DNA of 64,000 bases from DASXRA01 sp036506155 (GCA_036506155.1 DASXSF010000059.1:34933-98932), one strand, 5' to 3'; numbered from the stretch's first letter, positions 42,880-52,295 are shown. Numbers and translations: made by a program. The notes: generated by a model not told the origin, from the letters alone.

Positions 42880-44006
42880 AGGCTTAGGCCATCGCGCATC
42901 TCGGCGATGAGTGAATCGACGACGGGTGCCAGGTCACCGTTGTGCGCCGCGGCCACGGCGCGCTGCCGCTGGTAGCTCGCGCCACGCTCGATCAGCCGCG
43001 GTATCGCCTCGAGCTCTTCGGCGCAGTAGAGGCGCCGAGCGATGGGCAGCAGGTCGTCGACCAGATCGACGATCGCGTCGGTGACAGGCTGCACGCGCCC
43101 GGAGTTGTCGACCACGATCTCGGCATCAAGGCCGTAACGCGCCGCGCGCCACTTGTTCTCGCGCACCAGCCAGGGCCGTGGTTCGGGCAGCGTGTAGCCG
43201 TGGTCGAGCTGCCGGTCGAACCGCTCGACGAGGCACTGCGACAACGCCGCGACACATGCGATCTCGTCGAGACTCGGCAGACCGTCGCAGATGCGCAGCT
43301 CGACGGTGCCGAACCCGGGGTGCGGGCGGATGTCCCACCACACCTCGCGGATCGACTGGATCGCGTGGGACGAGATCAGCGCCTCCATGTACTTCTCGAA
43401 GGCATCCCATCCCGACAGTTGATACGGCAGCCCGGCTGTAGGCAGTGCCTCGAACACCTTGCTGCGGTACGACGCAAGACCGGTGTCCGAGCCGATCCAG
43501 TAGGGGCTGGAGGCCGAGAGCGCCAGAAAGTGCGGCAGGTACGCCAGCAGCGCGTTCACGATCGGGATCGCCTTCTCGGGCGCGCGGACGCCGCAGTGCA
43601 CGTGCACGCCGAAGATCTGAAGCTGCCTGGCCATCCACTGATTGCGTTCCACCAGCGACTGATAGCGGACATTCTCCGTGATGCGCTGTGTCGCCCAATC
43701 GGTGATCGGATGAGAGCCCGAGCACATCAGTCCGATGTTGCGCTCCGCCGCCGCCTTCGACACCTCGGCCACCGTCTCGGCGAGGTCCTCGCGCGCCTGG
43801 GCCACCGTCTGGCAGATACCCGTGATCACTTCGACGCACGACTGCAGCAGTTCGTGCTTCGCCTTCGGGTGCTCGCCGTTCGGCGAGATGGCGGCCAGCA
43901 CGTCGTCGGACGCGCTGATCAGCTGCCGGGTATCGAGGTCGACCAATTCGAGCTCCCACTCGACGCCCAGACTGGTGCGCTGCGAGGAGCTGAAGTCGAT
44001 GTGCAC
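42876..44006 (-). CDS. Carboxylate-amine ligase, YbdK/GCS2 family
   Basis: 376 residues from a GTG. LGVEWELELVDLDTRQLISA, QIFGVHVHCGVRAPEKAIPI and VWWDIRPHPGFGTVELRICD are the GCS2 ATP/Mg and substrate motifs. The family forms gamma-glutamyl or related amide bonds with weak glutamate-cysteine ligase activity. It is followed by an M20 amidohydrolase with a four-base overlap. A role in making a small gamma-glutamyl compound is inferred. Confidence 0.9.
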   Translation of the reverse strand: MHIDFSSSQRTSLGVEWELELVDLDTRQLISASDDVLAAISPNGEHPKAKHELLQSCVEVITGICQTVAQAREDLAETVAEVSKAAAERNIGLMCSGSHPITDWATQRITENVRYQSLVERNQWMARQLQIFGVHVHCGVRAPEKAIPIVNALLAYLPHFLALSASSPYWIGSDTGLASYRSKVFEALPTAGLPYQLSGWDAFEKYMEALISSHAIQSIREVWWDIRPHPGFGTVELRICDGLPSLDEIACVAALSQCLVERFDRQLDHGYTLPEPRPWLVRENKWRAARYGLDAEIVVDNSGRVQPVTDAIVDLVDDLLPIARRLYCAEELEAIPRLIERGASYQRQRAVAAAHNGDLAPVVDSLIAEMRDGLSL

Positions 44007-44030
44007 GCGCTCAGAGTAGCGATCACCAGC

Positions 44031-44143
44031 GCGATGAGCGCTTGCGCGAACACCGCCGGCTGCTATGCGGGCCGCACCGACGGCGCGGCGTGGCTCGAGG
44101 TGTCCGCCCGCAGGGCGGCGGCCACGGACACATCCCGCGGATT
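44031..44143 (+). repeat. Dispersed GC-rich repeat, forward copy
   Basis: The copy starts GCGATGAGCGCTTGCGCGAA. Its body is more diverged than other copies, but the hairpin GTGTCCGCC ... GGCGGCGGCCACGGACAC is kept. It fills the space between the ligase gene start and the 3' end of the SDR gene, ending at the SDR stop. Confidence 0.75.
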
Positions 44144-44876
44144 AGGCACGCACCGACCAGCCGCCGTCGACGTCGATCGTCTGTCCGGTGACCCAGTCCG
44201 ACGCGGGCGACGCCAACCAGACGATCGCCGCGACGATGTCGTCCGGCGTGCCCCATCTGCGCTGCGGGTGTGCCGCGGCGACGGCGGCCCGGGCCGCATC
44301 GTCCGCGTAACCGGTGTCGACCGGTCCGGGATTGACGCAGTTGACCGTGATGCCCCGAGGCGCAAGCTCCAGGGCCAGCGACGGCGTCAGCTGCTGGATC
44401 GCCGCCTTCGATGCGATGTAGGGCAGCTCGTCGGGCATCGGCTCGCGGTGCTGGCCGGACGAGAAGGTGATCACCCGGCCGTGCTCGCCGGTGAACCCGG
44501 CCGCGAACTCGCGCACGAGCAGCAGCGTCGCTCGAGCGTTCACCGCGAATGTCACGTCGAGCTCCGCAGCGGTCAGCTGCGCCAGCGACTGGGACGACGA
44601 CCGGGCGTGGACAGCGAGTAGCACGTCGATGCCGCCGAGCTCGGCGCGAGCCGCGGCGACCAGTCGGGCAGGCGCCCCCGGGTCGGCGAGATCCAGCGAC
44701 AGATCGGCCGGCGCGACGTCGTGCGCACCCCAGGGCTGCTCCGCATCGTGTGGCGCCCAGCCCGACGCGAACGTCCGCGCGCCCTGGTCAACCAGTCGCC
44801 CCGCCAGCGTGTACGCGATACCGGCCCGGCGGCTTACCCCAGTGATCAAGACGCGCCGGCCGTCAAGCTGACCCAT
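44142..44876 (-). CDS. SDR family oxidoreductase
   Basis: 244 residues. The nucleotide-binding part is RRVLITGVSRRAGIAYTLAG, resembling the enoyl-ACP-reductase-like branch with the longer G-x-x-G-I loop. The catalytic set is Ser in ITFSSGQHREP and Tyr/Lys in ELPYIASKAAIQQLTPSLAL. The C-terminus WVTGQTIDVDGGWSVRA is the classical SDR end. It follows the acyl-CoA mutase gene by three bases and is probably co-transcribed. The substrate is unknown. Confidence 0.9.
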   Translation of the reverse strand: MGQLDGRRVLITGVSRRAGIAYTLAGRLVDQGARTFASGWAPHDAEQPWGAHDVAPADLSLDLADPGAPARLVAAARAELGGIDVLLAVHARSSSQSLAQLTAAELDVTFAVNARATLLLVREFAAGFTGEHGRVITFSSGQHREPMPDELPYIASKAAIQQLTPSLALELAPRGITVNCVNPGPVDTGYADDAARAAVAAAHPQRRWGTPDDIVAAIVWLASPASDWVTGQTIDVDGGWSVRA

Positions 44877-44879
44877 GCG

Positions 44880-46460
44880 CTAGAAGGTATCGGGCGGGCG
44901 GTAGGTGCCCCAGACATCGCGTAGTGCGTCGCACACCTCGCCGACCGTGGCACGGGCGCGCAACGCGTCCTTCATCGGATAGAGCACGTTCTCCGAGGTG
45001 CTCGCCGCGGCGGCACGCAGCGTGGCGAGCGCCTTGTCGACTGCGGCGTTGTCGCGACCGGCCCGCAGTTCGGCCAGCCGCGCTCGCTGCTGGGCCTCGA
45101 TAGCCGGGTCGACCCGCAGCGGCTCGTAGACGTCCTCCTCGTCGAGCGTGAACCGGTTCATCCCGACCACCACGCGCGAGCCGTCGTCGATCTGCTGCGC
45201 GATCGCGTAGGCCGATCGCTCGATCTCCCGCTTCTGAAAGCCCTGCTCGATCGCCGCGACCGCGCCGCCCATCTCGTCCACCCGGCTCATCAGCTCGCAC
45301 ACGGCAGCCTCGACGGTGTCGGTCATCGACTCGACCGCGTACGAGCCGGCGAGCGGATCGACGGTGGCGGTCACGTCGGTCTCGTAGGCGAGCACCTGCT
45401 GCGTGCGTAGCGCCAGCCGTGCCGCTTTCTCTGTCGGCAGTGCGATCGCTTCGTCGAACGAGTTGGTGTGCAGCGACTGGGTACCCCCCAGTACGGCTGC
45501 CAGCGCCTGCACCGACACCCGAACGAGGTTCACCTCGGGCTGCTGAGCGGTGAGCTGCACGCCGGCGGTCTGGGTGTGGAAGCGGAGGGTCTGCGACCTC
45601 GGGCTCGTCGCCCCGAACCGGTCGCGCATCACGCGCGCCCAGATGCGCCGCGCCGCGCGGAACTTGGCGACCTCCTCGAGGAAGGTCGTCCGCGACACGA
45701 AGAAGAACGCCAGCCGCGGGGCGAAGTCATCCACGGCAAGGCCCGCCCGCACAGCCGCCTCCACGTACGCAATGCCGTCGGCGAGGGTGAACGCCACCTC
45801 CTGCGCCGGCGTCGCGCCCGCCTCGGCCATGTGGTAACCGGAGATCGAGATCGTGTTCCACTTCGGAATCTCCGCCTGGCAATACGCGAATGTGTCGGTG
45901 ATCAGCCGAAGCGACTCGGCCGGCGGGTAGATATACGTGCCGCGCGCGATGTACTCCTTGAGCACGTCGTTCTGGATCGTCCCGTTCAACTCGAAGCCCG
46001 GCACTCCTTGTTCAGCCGCGACGAGCTGGTAGAGCAGCAACAGCAGCGACGCCGGCGCATTTATCGTCATCGACGTCGACACTTCGCCGAGCGGGATGCC
46101 GGCCAGGAGCACTCGCATGTCGTCGATCGAATCGATGGCGACGCCGACCTTGCCGACCTCGCCGGAGGCCGCCGGTGCATCACTGTCCAGGCCCATCTGC
46201 GTCGGCAGGTCGAACGCCACGGACAGGCCCGTCGTTCCGGCGCGCAGCAGCTGGTGGTAGCGGACGTTCGACTCCCGGGCAGTGCCGAACCCCGCGTACT
46301 GGCGCATCGTCCAGGGGCGCTGGGTGTACATCGTGGCGTAGACGCCGCGTGTGAACGGGTACTCGCCGGGCGCACCGAGACGTTCGGCCAGCCCGTCGGC
46401 GACGTCACCCGGCCGGTACACCGGAGCGATCTCGAATCCGGATTCGGCACGCCTACTCAT
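44880..46460 (-). CDS. Acyl-CoA mutase large subunit (methylmalonyl-CoA mutase family, no B12 domain)
   Basis: 526 residues from the ATG MSRRAESGFEIAPVYRPGDV. A longer open frame upstream lacks family sequence. The TIM-barrel substrate domain shows RPWTMRQYAGFGTARESNVR, GLSVAFDLPTQMGLDSDAP, NTISISGYHMAEAGATPAQE and GGTQSLHTNSFDEAIALPTE. The cobalamin-binding domain (DxHxxG) is absent, so a separate small subunit is needed, as in isobutyryl- or hydroxyisobutyryl-type mutases. None is in the window. It probably forms a unit with the SDR gene. The substrate is not fixed. Confidence 0.9.
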   Translation of the reverse strand: MSRRAESGFEIAPVYRPGDVADGLAERLGAPGEYPFTRGVYATMYTQRPWTMRQYAGFGTARESNVRYHQLLRAGTTGLSVAFDLPTQMGLDSDAPAASGEVGKVGVAIDSIDDMRVLLAGIPLGEVSTSMTINAPASLLLLLYQLVAAEQGVPGFELNGTIQNDVLKEYIARGTYIYPPAESLRLITDTFAYCQAEIPKWNTISISGYHMAEAGATPAQEVAFTLADGIAYVEAAVRAGLAVDDFAPRLAFFFVSRTTFLEEVAKFRAARRIWARVMRDRFGATSPRSQTLRFHTQTAGVQLTAQQPEVNLVRVSVQALAAVLGGTQSLHTNSFDEAIALPTEKAARLALRTQQVLAYETDVTATVDPLAGSYAVESMTDTVEAAVCELMSRVDEMGGAVAAIEQGFQKREIERSAYAIAQQIDDGSRVVVGMNRFTLDEEDVYEPLRVDPAIEAQQRARLAELRAGRDNAAVDKALATLRAAAASTSENVLYPMKDALRARATVGEVCDALRDVWGTYRPPDTF

Positions 46461-46581
46461 GTCGCCAGGGTGCCAGCCGCTCGCGTGGACGGGTACGAGT
46501 TGTGAGCAATTCGGCTGAGCGTCCTCTGAGAGTGCGCCTGGTGTTTGCAACTTCGCCCGCGCGGCGTGCGTCAATAAGGGC

Positions 46582-46920
46582 ATGGACGTCAGGCGTCGCA
46601 GCCGGCTGCGCGCCATGGTGTGCGTCGGGCTGCCCGCCCTGGCGCTGGCCCTGTGCGCCGTACTGGGGCTAGGTGCAGGGGCTGCCCACGCGGTGTCCAG
46701 CGACCGCAGCCACGCGGCCGTGACGCCGGTCCGCCACCAGCTGCCGAGCGCGTTCCTGCGCATGCACGACCCGATCGCCTTCGACGTCGTAGCGCCCGAG
46801 CAGCCGGCCCAGACGTCGCGCACCGCCGACCGCACCGCGCCCCAGACATCAGCGCGCCAGGACAGCGTGTCGGCCAGCAGCGAGCACAACCGAGGACCCC
46901 CCGGCGGGGAGCATCACTAG
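46582..46920 (+). CDS. Small secreted protein of unknown function
   Basis: 112 residues. A clear signal peptide (MVCVGLPALALALCAVLGLG then AGAAHA, cleavage near 36) precedes about 75 polar, Ser/Thr/Gln-rich residues with no Cys or known domain (QTSRTADRTAPQTSARQDSV). It ends HNRGPPGGEHH. It is divergent from the mutase gene, and the C4 zinc finger gene starts 33 bases after its stop. Confidence 0.65.
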   Translation: MDVRRRSRLRAMVCVGLPALALALCAVLGLGAGAAHAVSSDRSHAAVTPVRHQLPSAFLRMHDPIAFDVVAPEQPAQTSRTADRTAPQTSARQDSVSASSEHNRGPPGGEHH

Positions 46921-46952
46921 CTCCCATTTCATCGCCGGCAGGAGGACTCCAC

Positions 46953-47282
46953 ATGATCAAGTCCGCGACACTGCGCGGAGACCAACTCGCCATGCTGCGT
47001 CACATGCTCGACCAGCAACGGCGGTTTCGCGTCGACCAGCTCACCGAACCCGCTCCGGCGCCAGGCACCATGAGCCAACCGGAATTGGAGGTGCGCGAAG
47101 CGGTCCTTTCCAGCGCGCAGCTCGCCTTGGCGGATGTCGAGGCGGCGCTGGACCGGATGCGCATCGGGACGTACGGCCGGTGCGTCCACTGCGGCAGGCA
47201 ACTGCCGATCGAACGGTTGGAGGTCGTACCGCAGGCGGCGCTCTGCATGCCGTGTCAACAGCGCGCGGACGTTACCGCGTGA
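46953..47282 (+). CDS. DksA/TraR-type C4 zinc finger protein
   Basis: 109 residues with a GGAGG site. A helical N-terminus (MLRHMLDQQRRFRVDQLTEP) leads to IGTYGRCVHCGRQLPIERLE then LCMPCQQ, a C-x2-C / C-x2-C zinc finger of the DksA family. These small actinobacterial forms lack the long coiled coil of DksA. A role at RNA polymerase is only inferred. Confidence 0.85.
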   Translation: MIKSATLRGDQLAMLRHMLDQQRRFRVDQLTEPAPAPGTMSQPELEVREAVLSSAQLALADVEAALDRMRIGTYGRCVHCGRQLPIERLEVVPQAALCMPCQQRADVTA

Positions 47283-47358
47283 GCCGTTCGACCGTGGGCA
47301 CCCGGCCCCGGTTCGCGATTCTCCGCGAGCGGCAGCACGTCGCGTAGGCTGCGCGAAC

Positions 47359-48150
47359 GTGACGGATCCGATGGACGCGGCCCGGGCGGCCGCGGCTGTG
47401 CTCGCTGAGCGCACCGGTACCGATCGGCACGACGTGGCGATCGTGCTCGGCTCCGGCTGGGTGCCCGCGGTCGACGCGCTGGGCAGCGCCAGGTACGAGC
47501 TACCCGTAACCGACCTGCCCGGCTTCGCGCCGCCCACGGTGGCAGGACATGCCGGGCGCATCCGGTCGCTCGACGTCGCCGGCAGGCGTGTGCTGGCGTT
47601 CCTCGGCAGGACGCACCTCTACGAGGGACGTGGCGTCGACGCCGTGGTCCACGGTGTGCGGACGGCCGCCGCGGCCGGCTGCCGCATCGTGATACTGACC
47701 AACGCGTGCGGTGGACTGCGGGCCGGGCTCTCGGTCGGCGATCCTGTGCTGATCAGCGATCACATCAACATGACCGGCCGCACCCCGCTCGTGGGCCCTC
47801 GGTTCGTCGACCTCACCGATCTGTATTCAGCCAGGCTGCGTAGTTTGGTGCGCGATGTGGATCCGTCGCTCAGTGACGGCGTCTACGCGGCAATGCCCGG
47901 CCCGCAGTACGAGACGCCGGCAGAGATCCGGATGCTGGCGACGCTGGGCGCCGACCTCGTCGGGATGTCGACCGTGCTGGAGGCGATTGCCGCGCACGCC
48001 GAGGGCTGCGAAGTGCTCGGCATCTCGCTCGTCACGAACCCCGCGGCCGGACTGGGCGAACCGCTCGACCACGAGGAGGTGCTCGCGGCCGGGCGGGCCG
48101 CGGCCACCCGCATGGGGCAGCTGCTCGGCAAGGTCATCGAGCGGCTGTGA
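47359..48150 (+). CDS. deoD: Purine-nucleoside phosphorylase
   Basis: 263 residues from a GTG. Trimeric-PNP motifs: VAIVLGSGWVPAVDALGSA, the phosphate site GRTHLYEGRGVDAVVHGVR, LTNACGGLRAGLSVGDPVLI, GPQYETPAEIRMLATLGADL and GMSTVLEAIAAHAEGCEVLG. It splits purine nucleosides to base plus pentose-1-phosphate. It overlaps the phosphosugar mutase gene by four bases, as deoD/pmmB do in mycobacteria. The product could pass to that mutase and then to DeoC (56198). Confidence 0.93.
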   Translation: MTDPMDAARAAAAVLAERTGTDRHDVAIVLGSGWVPAVDALGSARYELPVTDLPGFAPPTVAGHAGRIRSLDVAGRRVLAFLGRTHLYEGRGVDAVVHGVRTAAAAGCRIVILTNACGGLRAGLSVGDPVLISDHINMTGRTPLVGPRFVDLTDLYSARLRSLVRDVDPSLSDGVYAAMPGPQYETPAEIRMLATLGADLVGMSTVLEAIAAHAEGCEVLGISLVTNPAAGLGEPLDHEEVLAAGRAAATRMGQLLGKVIERL

Positions 48151-49715
48151 ATCCGCAGCTGCGTGCGGCAGTCGAGGAGTGGATCGCCGACGAGGTGGAC
48201 GACAGCGCGGCAGCCGAACTCCAGACCCTGCTCGATGCGGACGAGGTCGCGGAACTCGCCGACCGGTTCCGTGCGCCGCTCACGTTCGGCACGGCCGGCC
48301 TACGCGGGCCGCTGCGGGCCGGCCCCAACGGCATGAACCGCGCGGTGGTTCGGCGCGCTGCGGCCGGGATCGCGTCCCGGCTGGGCGAGGCCGCGACGGT
48401 GGTCATCGCGCACGACGCGCGGCACGGCTCGGCCGAGTTCGCCCGCGATTCGGCTGCGGTTCTCGCCGCGGCGGGCTGCGATGCCCGGCTGCTCCCGGGC
48501 CCGCTGCCGACACCGGTGCTCGCATTCGCCGTGCTTCGCCTGCGCGCGGCGGCCGGGATCATGGTTACTGCGTCGCACAATCCCGCGCAAGACAACGGCT
48601 ACAAGGTCTACGCCGGCGACGGGGCCCAGATCGTGCCGCCGGCCGACAGTGAGATCGAGGCGGCGATCCAGGCCGTGGGGCCTGCGCGTGCGATCCCGAT
48701 GTCGGACGCCTACGCCGTGTTGGACGGCTCGCTCGTGGACGCGTACATCGCGGCCGTAGCCGGGCTGATCGAACCCGGCCCGCGCGAGCTGCGCATCGTC
48801 CATACTGCGATGCACGGTGTGGGCGCCGAGGTGCTCCGGCGGGTGTTCGTACAAGCCGGGTTCGCGCCGCCGACCGAGGTGCCGCAGCAGGCGCAAGCCG
48901 ACCCTGACTTTCCGACCGTCGCGTTCCCGAACCCGGAAGAGCCCGGCGCACTGGACCTCGCACTGGAGCTGGCGCAGCAAGGCGCCGATATCGTCCTCGC
49001 CAACGACCCGGACGCCGACCGCTGTGCCGTCGCCGTACCAGACTCTGGCGTATGGCGGATGTTGCGCGGCGACGAGGTCGGTGTGCTGCTCGCGGATGCG
49101 CTGCTACGTAAGGGAATTCGCGGCACCTATGCGACGACGATCGTGTCGTCCAGCATGCTGAAGGCGCTGGCCGAGCGGCACGGCGTGGGCTACGCCGAGA
49201 CGCTCACCGGCTTCAAATGGATCACGCGAGCGGCGCCCGATCTCGTGTACGGCTACGAGGAAGCGTTGGGATACGCAGTCGCGCCCGGCCTCGTCCGCGA
49301 CAAGGACGGCATATCGGCGGCATTGCTAGTTGCCGAGTACGCAGCCTTGCTGCGCTCCGAAGGATCGTCACTGCCACAACGGCTCGACGAGCTGGCCGCC
49401 GAGTACGGCCGCTACACCACCGACCAGGTGTCGATTCGCGTCGACGACATCGCTGCGATCAGCACGATGATGGCGCGGCTGCGGGCCGCGCCTCCGGCTA
49501 CCCTGCTCGGTGCGCCGGTGGCTGTCACCGATCGGCTGCCCGCCGCCGACGTGCTGACGTGGTCCTGGCCCGGTGGACGCGTCGTGGTCCGGCCGTCCGG
49601 CACTGAACCCAAGCTGAAGGCGTACCTCGAGGTCGTCGTGGCGGACGGATCGCGCGAGGAGGCCAGCCGGCAGATGAGCAGGCTCCGGGCCGAGGTGAGC
49701 GCGCTGCTTTCCTGA
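48147..49715 (+). CDS. pmmB: Phosphosugar mutase (phosphomannomutase/phosphopentomutase-like)
   Basis: 522 residues from a GTG. Alpha-D-phosphohexomutase motifs: FGTAGLRGPLRAGPNGMNRA, the phosphoserine loop IMVTASHNPAQDNGYKVYAG, the metal loop VLANDPDADRCAVAV, the sugar loop GYEEALGYAVAPG and the phosphate loop VVRPSGTEPKLKAYLEV. The long N-terminus and coupling to PNP suggest it may convert pentose-1-phosphate to pentose-5-phosphate in nucleoside salvage. Phosphomannomutase naming is by mycobacterial gene order. Confidence 0.92.
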   Translation: MNPQLRAAVEEWIADEVDDSAAAELQTLLDADEVAELADRFRAPLTFGTAGLRGPLRAGPNGMNRAVVRRAAAGIASRLGEAATVVIAHDARHGSAEFARDSAAVLAAAGCDARLLPGPLPTPVLAFAVLRLRAAAGIMVTASHNPAQDNGYKVYAGDGAQIVPPADSEIEAAIQAVGPARAIPMSDAYAVLDGSLVDAYIAAVAGLIEPGPRELRIVHTAMHGVGAEVLRRVFVQAGFAPPTEVPQQAQADPDFPTVAFPNPEEPGALDLALELAQQGADIVLANDPDADRCAVAVPDSGVWRMLRGDEVGVLLADALLRKGIRGTYATTIVSSSMLKALAERHGVGYAETLTGFKWITRAAPDLVYGYEEALGYAVAPGLVRDKDGISAALLVAEYAALLRSEGSSLPQRLDELAAEYGRYTTDQVSIRVDDIAAISTMMARLRAAPPATLLGAPVAVTDRLPAADVLTWSWPGGRVVVRPSGTEPKLKAYLEVVVADGSREEASRQMSRLRAEVSALLS

Positions 49716-49720
49716 CCGGG

Positions 49721-50419
49721 TCACCGGCGCGCTCCGACGAACTGGATGCCGGTCGCGTTGAGTTCGCCCCGGTCGATCGCTGCGCGCTCGTCGTCGGGCG
49801 ATATGCCGTCCAGATCCGCGAAGACGTAGGGACCGCGGGCCAGCAGCACGGTGTCGAACTGGCGCGTCAGCGCGGCGATCAGCACATCGCCCGGGTGCAG
49901 GCCCTCCTCGGCCGCCCGCGACGCGAAGTAGCCCGGCCACGGTTGGCCTGACTCCCGCCAGCCGTCGCGGTGCCGGTGCAGCCAGCCCGGCTCGGCGGTG
50001 TCGCCCAGCCGGGCGAAGCACCAGCGAGCGGTGCGTTCGTCGAAGCGCGGCCAGTCCCACTCGACGGCGACCAGCACTCCACCGGGATGTAGCGCGGCCC
50101 GCACGTGGCCGAGCACCACGTCGGGATCGACCACATGGTGCAACGACGTGCAGGCGATCACGGCATCGGCGGGCCGTGCCGGGGTGAACCGCTCGAACTC
50201 CACCCGGTAGTACCCGGGCTCGTCAGGAGCCTCGGTGTCGACGCCGAAGGCTTCGTAGCCCGCGCGGCGCAGCGCCGGCACGAACCCGCCGTAGGGGCCG
50301 CAGCCGAGGTCGATCACGCTGGCCGGCGGCGGCGGCAGGCTCAGCCGCACGAAGTCCCACTGGGCGTCGAGCCAGCGCCGCTCGGCAGCGGGCATGCTCG
50401 CGGCCGACACCGTCGCCAC
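49721..50419 (-). CDS. Class I SAM-dependent methyltransferase
   Basis: About 232 residues. The frame is open to 50503; the GTG at 50419 (VATVSAASMPAAERRWLDAQ) was chosen because the family similarity begins after it, with no clear ribosome site at any candidate. Motif I is VIDLGCGPYGGFVPALRRAG. An acidic post-I residue is in GVDTEAP, and motif II/III are AVIACTSLHHVVDPDV and ALHPGGVLVAVEWDWPRFD. The substrate is unknown. It converges with the mutase gene and is divergent from the gamma-glutamyltransferase. Confidence 0.85.
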   Translation of the reverse strand: MATVSAASMPAAERRWLDAQWDFVRLSLPPPPASVIDLGCGPYGGFVPALRRAGYEAFGVDTEAPDEPGYYRVEFERFTPARPADAVIACTSLHHVVDPDVVLGHVRAALHPGGVLVAVEWDWPRFDERTARWCFARLGDTAEPGWLHRHRDGWRESGQPWPGYFASRAAEEGLHPGDVLIAALTRQFDTVLLARGPYVFADLDGISPDDERAAIDRGELNATGIQFVGARR

Positions 50420-50501
50420 TTTAGCTATGCCTGTGGCTACGGCTGCGTTGTCGCACTGGTCGTGATTGACACGATGCACGAAGCCGAGTAGGGCATGTGG
50501 C

Positions 50502-52295
50502 ATGCGTGCTCACCCGTTCGTGGCAGCTGTCCTCGTCGCGGCGCTCGGCATCCCGGTCGCCTCCGCCGCTCCTCTCTACGTCAAGGAGCCCGTCGCCACC
50601 GGCACGGGTGGCGCCGTCGCCTCGGCGGAGTTCAATGCCAGCAAGGCCGGCATCACCACCCTCAAGGCCGGCGGCAACGCGATCGACGCCGCCGTGGCCG
50701 TCGCCAGCACGCTCGGCGTCACCGAGCCGTTCGTCGCCGGACCGGGCGGCGGCGGCTTCATGGTCATCTACCTGGCAGGCACCCATCAGGTGGTGACCAT
50801 CGACGGACGGGAGAAGTGCCCAGCGGCGTGCACGACGCAGCTCTTCATCGACCCGGCCACGGGCCAGCCGCTGGCGTTCGAGGAGGCTCGGCACTCGGGC
50901 CTCTCGGTCGGGGTGCCGGGCATGGTTGCCACCTGGGCGAACGCGGTGCGCTCCCTCGGCCTCCGAAGCCTTGCCGCCGATCTTCAGCCCGCGATCACGG
51001 TCGCGCAGCGGGGCTTCACGATCTCGCCCGATTTCGTCCAGATCGAGCAGGCATCGCTTCCGGATCTGCAGGCGTTCACGCCGAGCCGGGAGCTGTTCCT
51101 GACCCCGGACGGCCAGCCGCTGCCGGTCGGCTCGACACTGCGCAACCCCGAGCTGGCCCGCACGTACCAGGACCTCGCGCGCTTCGGCCCCGACTACCTC
51201 TATCAGGGACCGCTCGGCGCGGAGATCGCCAACACCGTGCAGCACCCGCCCGTCTGGCCGGGGACGCCGCTGACGGTCCGTCCCGGCATCATGACGGCGG
51301 CGGACGTAGCGAACTACACCGCCCCGCAGCGCGCGCCGACGCATGTCACGTACCGCGGCCTCGACGTCTACAGCATGGCCCCGCCGTCCAGTGGCGGCAT
51401 CACGACAGGCGAGGCGCTGAACATCCTTTCCGGCTGGAACCTCTCCGCGGAGGACCGGGCGCAGGCGCTGTTCCAGTACCTGGAAGCCAGCCGCCTCGCC
51501 TTCGCCGACCGCAACGCGTACATCGGGGACTCCGACTATGTCTCAGTGCCGCAGGGCCTGCTCGACCCAGCCTTCGCCGCGACACGCCGCTGCCTGATCG
51601 GCAACACGGCACTTACCTCGCCGGTCGCGCCCGGCAACCCGTTCCCGCCATACGCCCCGTGCACGACGGCGGCGTCCGGCGCCGCAGGGAACGAAGGGCT
51701 GCACACGAACCACATCGTCACCGCGGACAAGTGGGGCAACGTCGTCACCTACACCAACACGATCGAACAGCTCGCCGGCAGCGGCATGACCGTGCCGGGA
51801 CGCGGCTTCCTCCTCAACAACGAGATGACCGACTTCAACTTCGCACCCGCCAGCCCAACTGATCCCAACCTGCCGGCGCCGGGCAAGCGGCCGCGCTCCA
51901 GCATGGACCCGACCATCGTCCTGAATGACGGCGTGCCCGACTTCACGGTTGGCTCTCCCGGCGGCTCGACGATCATCACGACCGTGCTGCAGGTCCTGCT
52001 CAACCACATCGACTTCGGCATGTCACTGCCGGACGCGATCGCCGCGCCACGGGCCAGCCAGCGCAACACGGCGACCACGCTGGCCGAGCCGGACTTCTAC
52101 AACTCCGCGCTGGCCCAGCAGCTGACGTCCCAGTACGGCGAGAAGTTCACCCTCAACACCGGCCCGGTGCTGCCACTCCAGCAGTACATCGGCAGCGCAA
52201 CCGGCATCCAGTTCCTGCCGGGCGGGCGGTTCCAGGCTGCCGCTGAACCGGTGCGCCGCGGCGGCGGCAGCGCGCTGGTGGTGCGCCCGGACTAA
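50502..52295 (+). CDS. ggt: Secreted gamma-glutamyltransferase
   Basis: 597 residues with a signal peptide (MRAHPFVAAVLVAALGIPVA, cleavage about 22). The large chain has EPFVAGPGGGGFMVIYLAGT, the gamma-glutamyl binding region TIDGREKCPAAC and SGGITTGEALNILSGW. The autoprocessing/nucleophile Thr402 is in GLHTNHIVTADKWGNVVTYT. The small chain carries PGKRPRSSMDPTIVLNDG and the oxyanion GSPGGSTIITTVLQVL. An insertion with CLIGN...CTTAASG precedes the Thr and may form a disulfide. It cleaves gamma-glutamyl peptides outside the membrane. Confidence 0.93.
   Translation: MRAHPFVAAVLVAALGIPVASAAPLYVKEPVATGTGGAVASAEFNASKAGITTLKAGGNAIDAAVAVASTLGVTEPFVAGPGGGGFMVIYLAGTHQVVTIDGREKCPAACTTQLFIDPATGQPLAFEEARHSGLSVGVPGMVATWANAVRSLGLRSLAADLQPAITVAQRGFTISPDFVQIEQASLPDLQAFTPSRELFLTPDGQPLPVGSTLRNPELARTYQDLARFGPDYLYQGPLGAEIANTVQHPPVWPGTPLTVRPGIMTAADVANYTAPQRAPTHVTYRGLDVYSMAPPSSGGITTGEALNILSGWNLSAEDRAQALFQYLEASRLAFADRNAYIGDSDYVSVPQGLLDPAFAATRRCLIGNTALTSPVAPGNPFPPYAPCTTAASGAAGNEGLHTNHIVTADKWGNVVTYTNTIEQLAGSGMTVPGRGFLLNNEMTDFNFAPASPTDPNLPAPGKRPRSSMDPTIVLNDGVPDFTVGSPGGSTIITTVLQVLLNHIDFGMSLPDAIAAPRASQRNTATTLAEPDFYNSALAQQLTSQYGEKFTLNTGPVLPLQQYIGSATGIQFLPGGRFQAAAEPVRRGGGSALVVRPD

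Noticed and set aside
44880..46889. 669-residue form of the acyl-CoA mutase
   Set aside because: The extra N-terminus runs through the divergent promoter region and the secreted-protein gene and has no family similarity.
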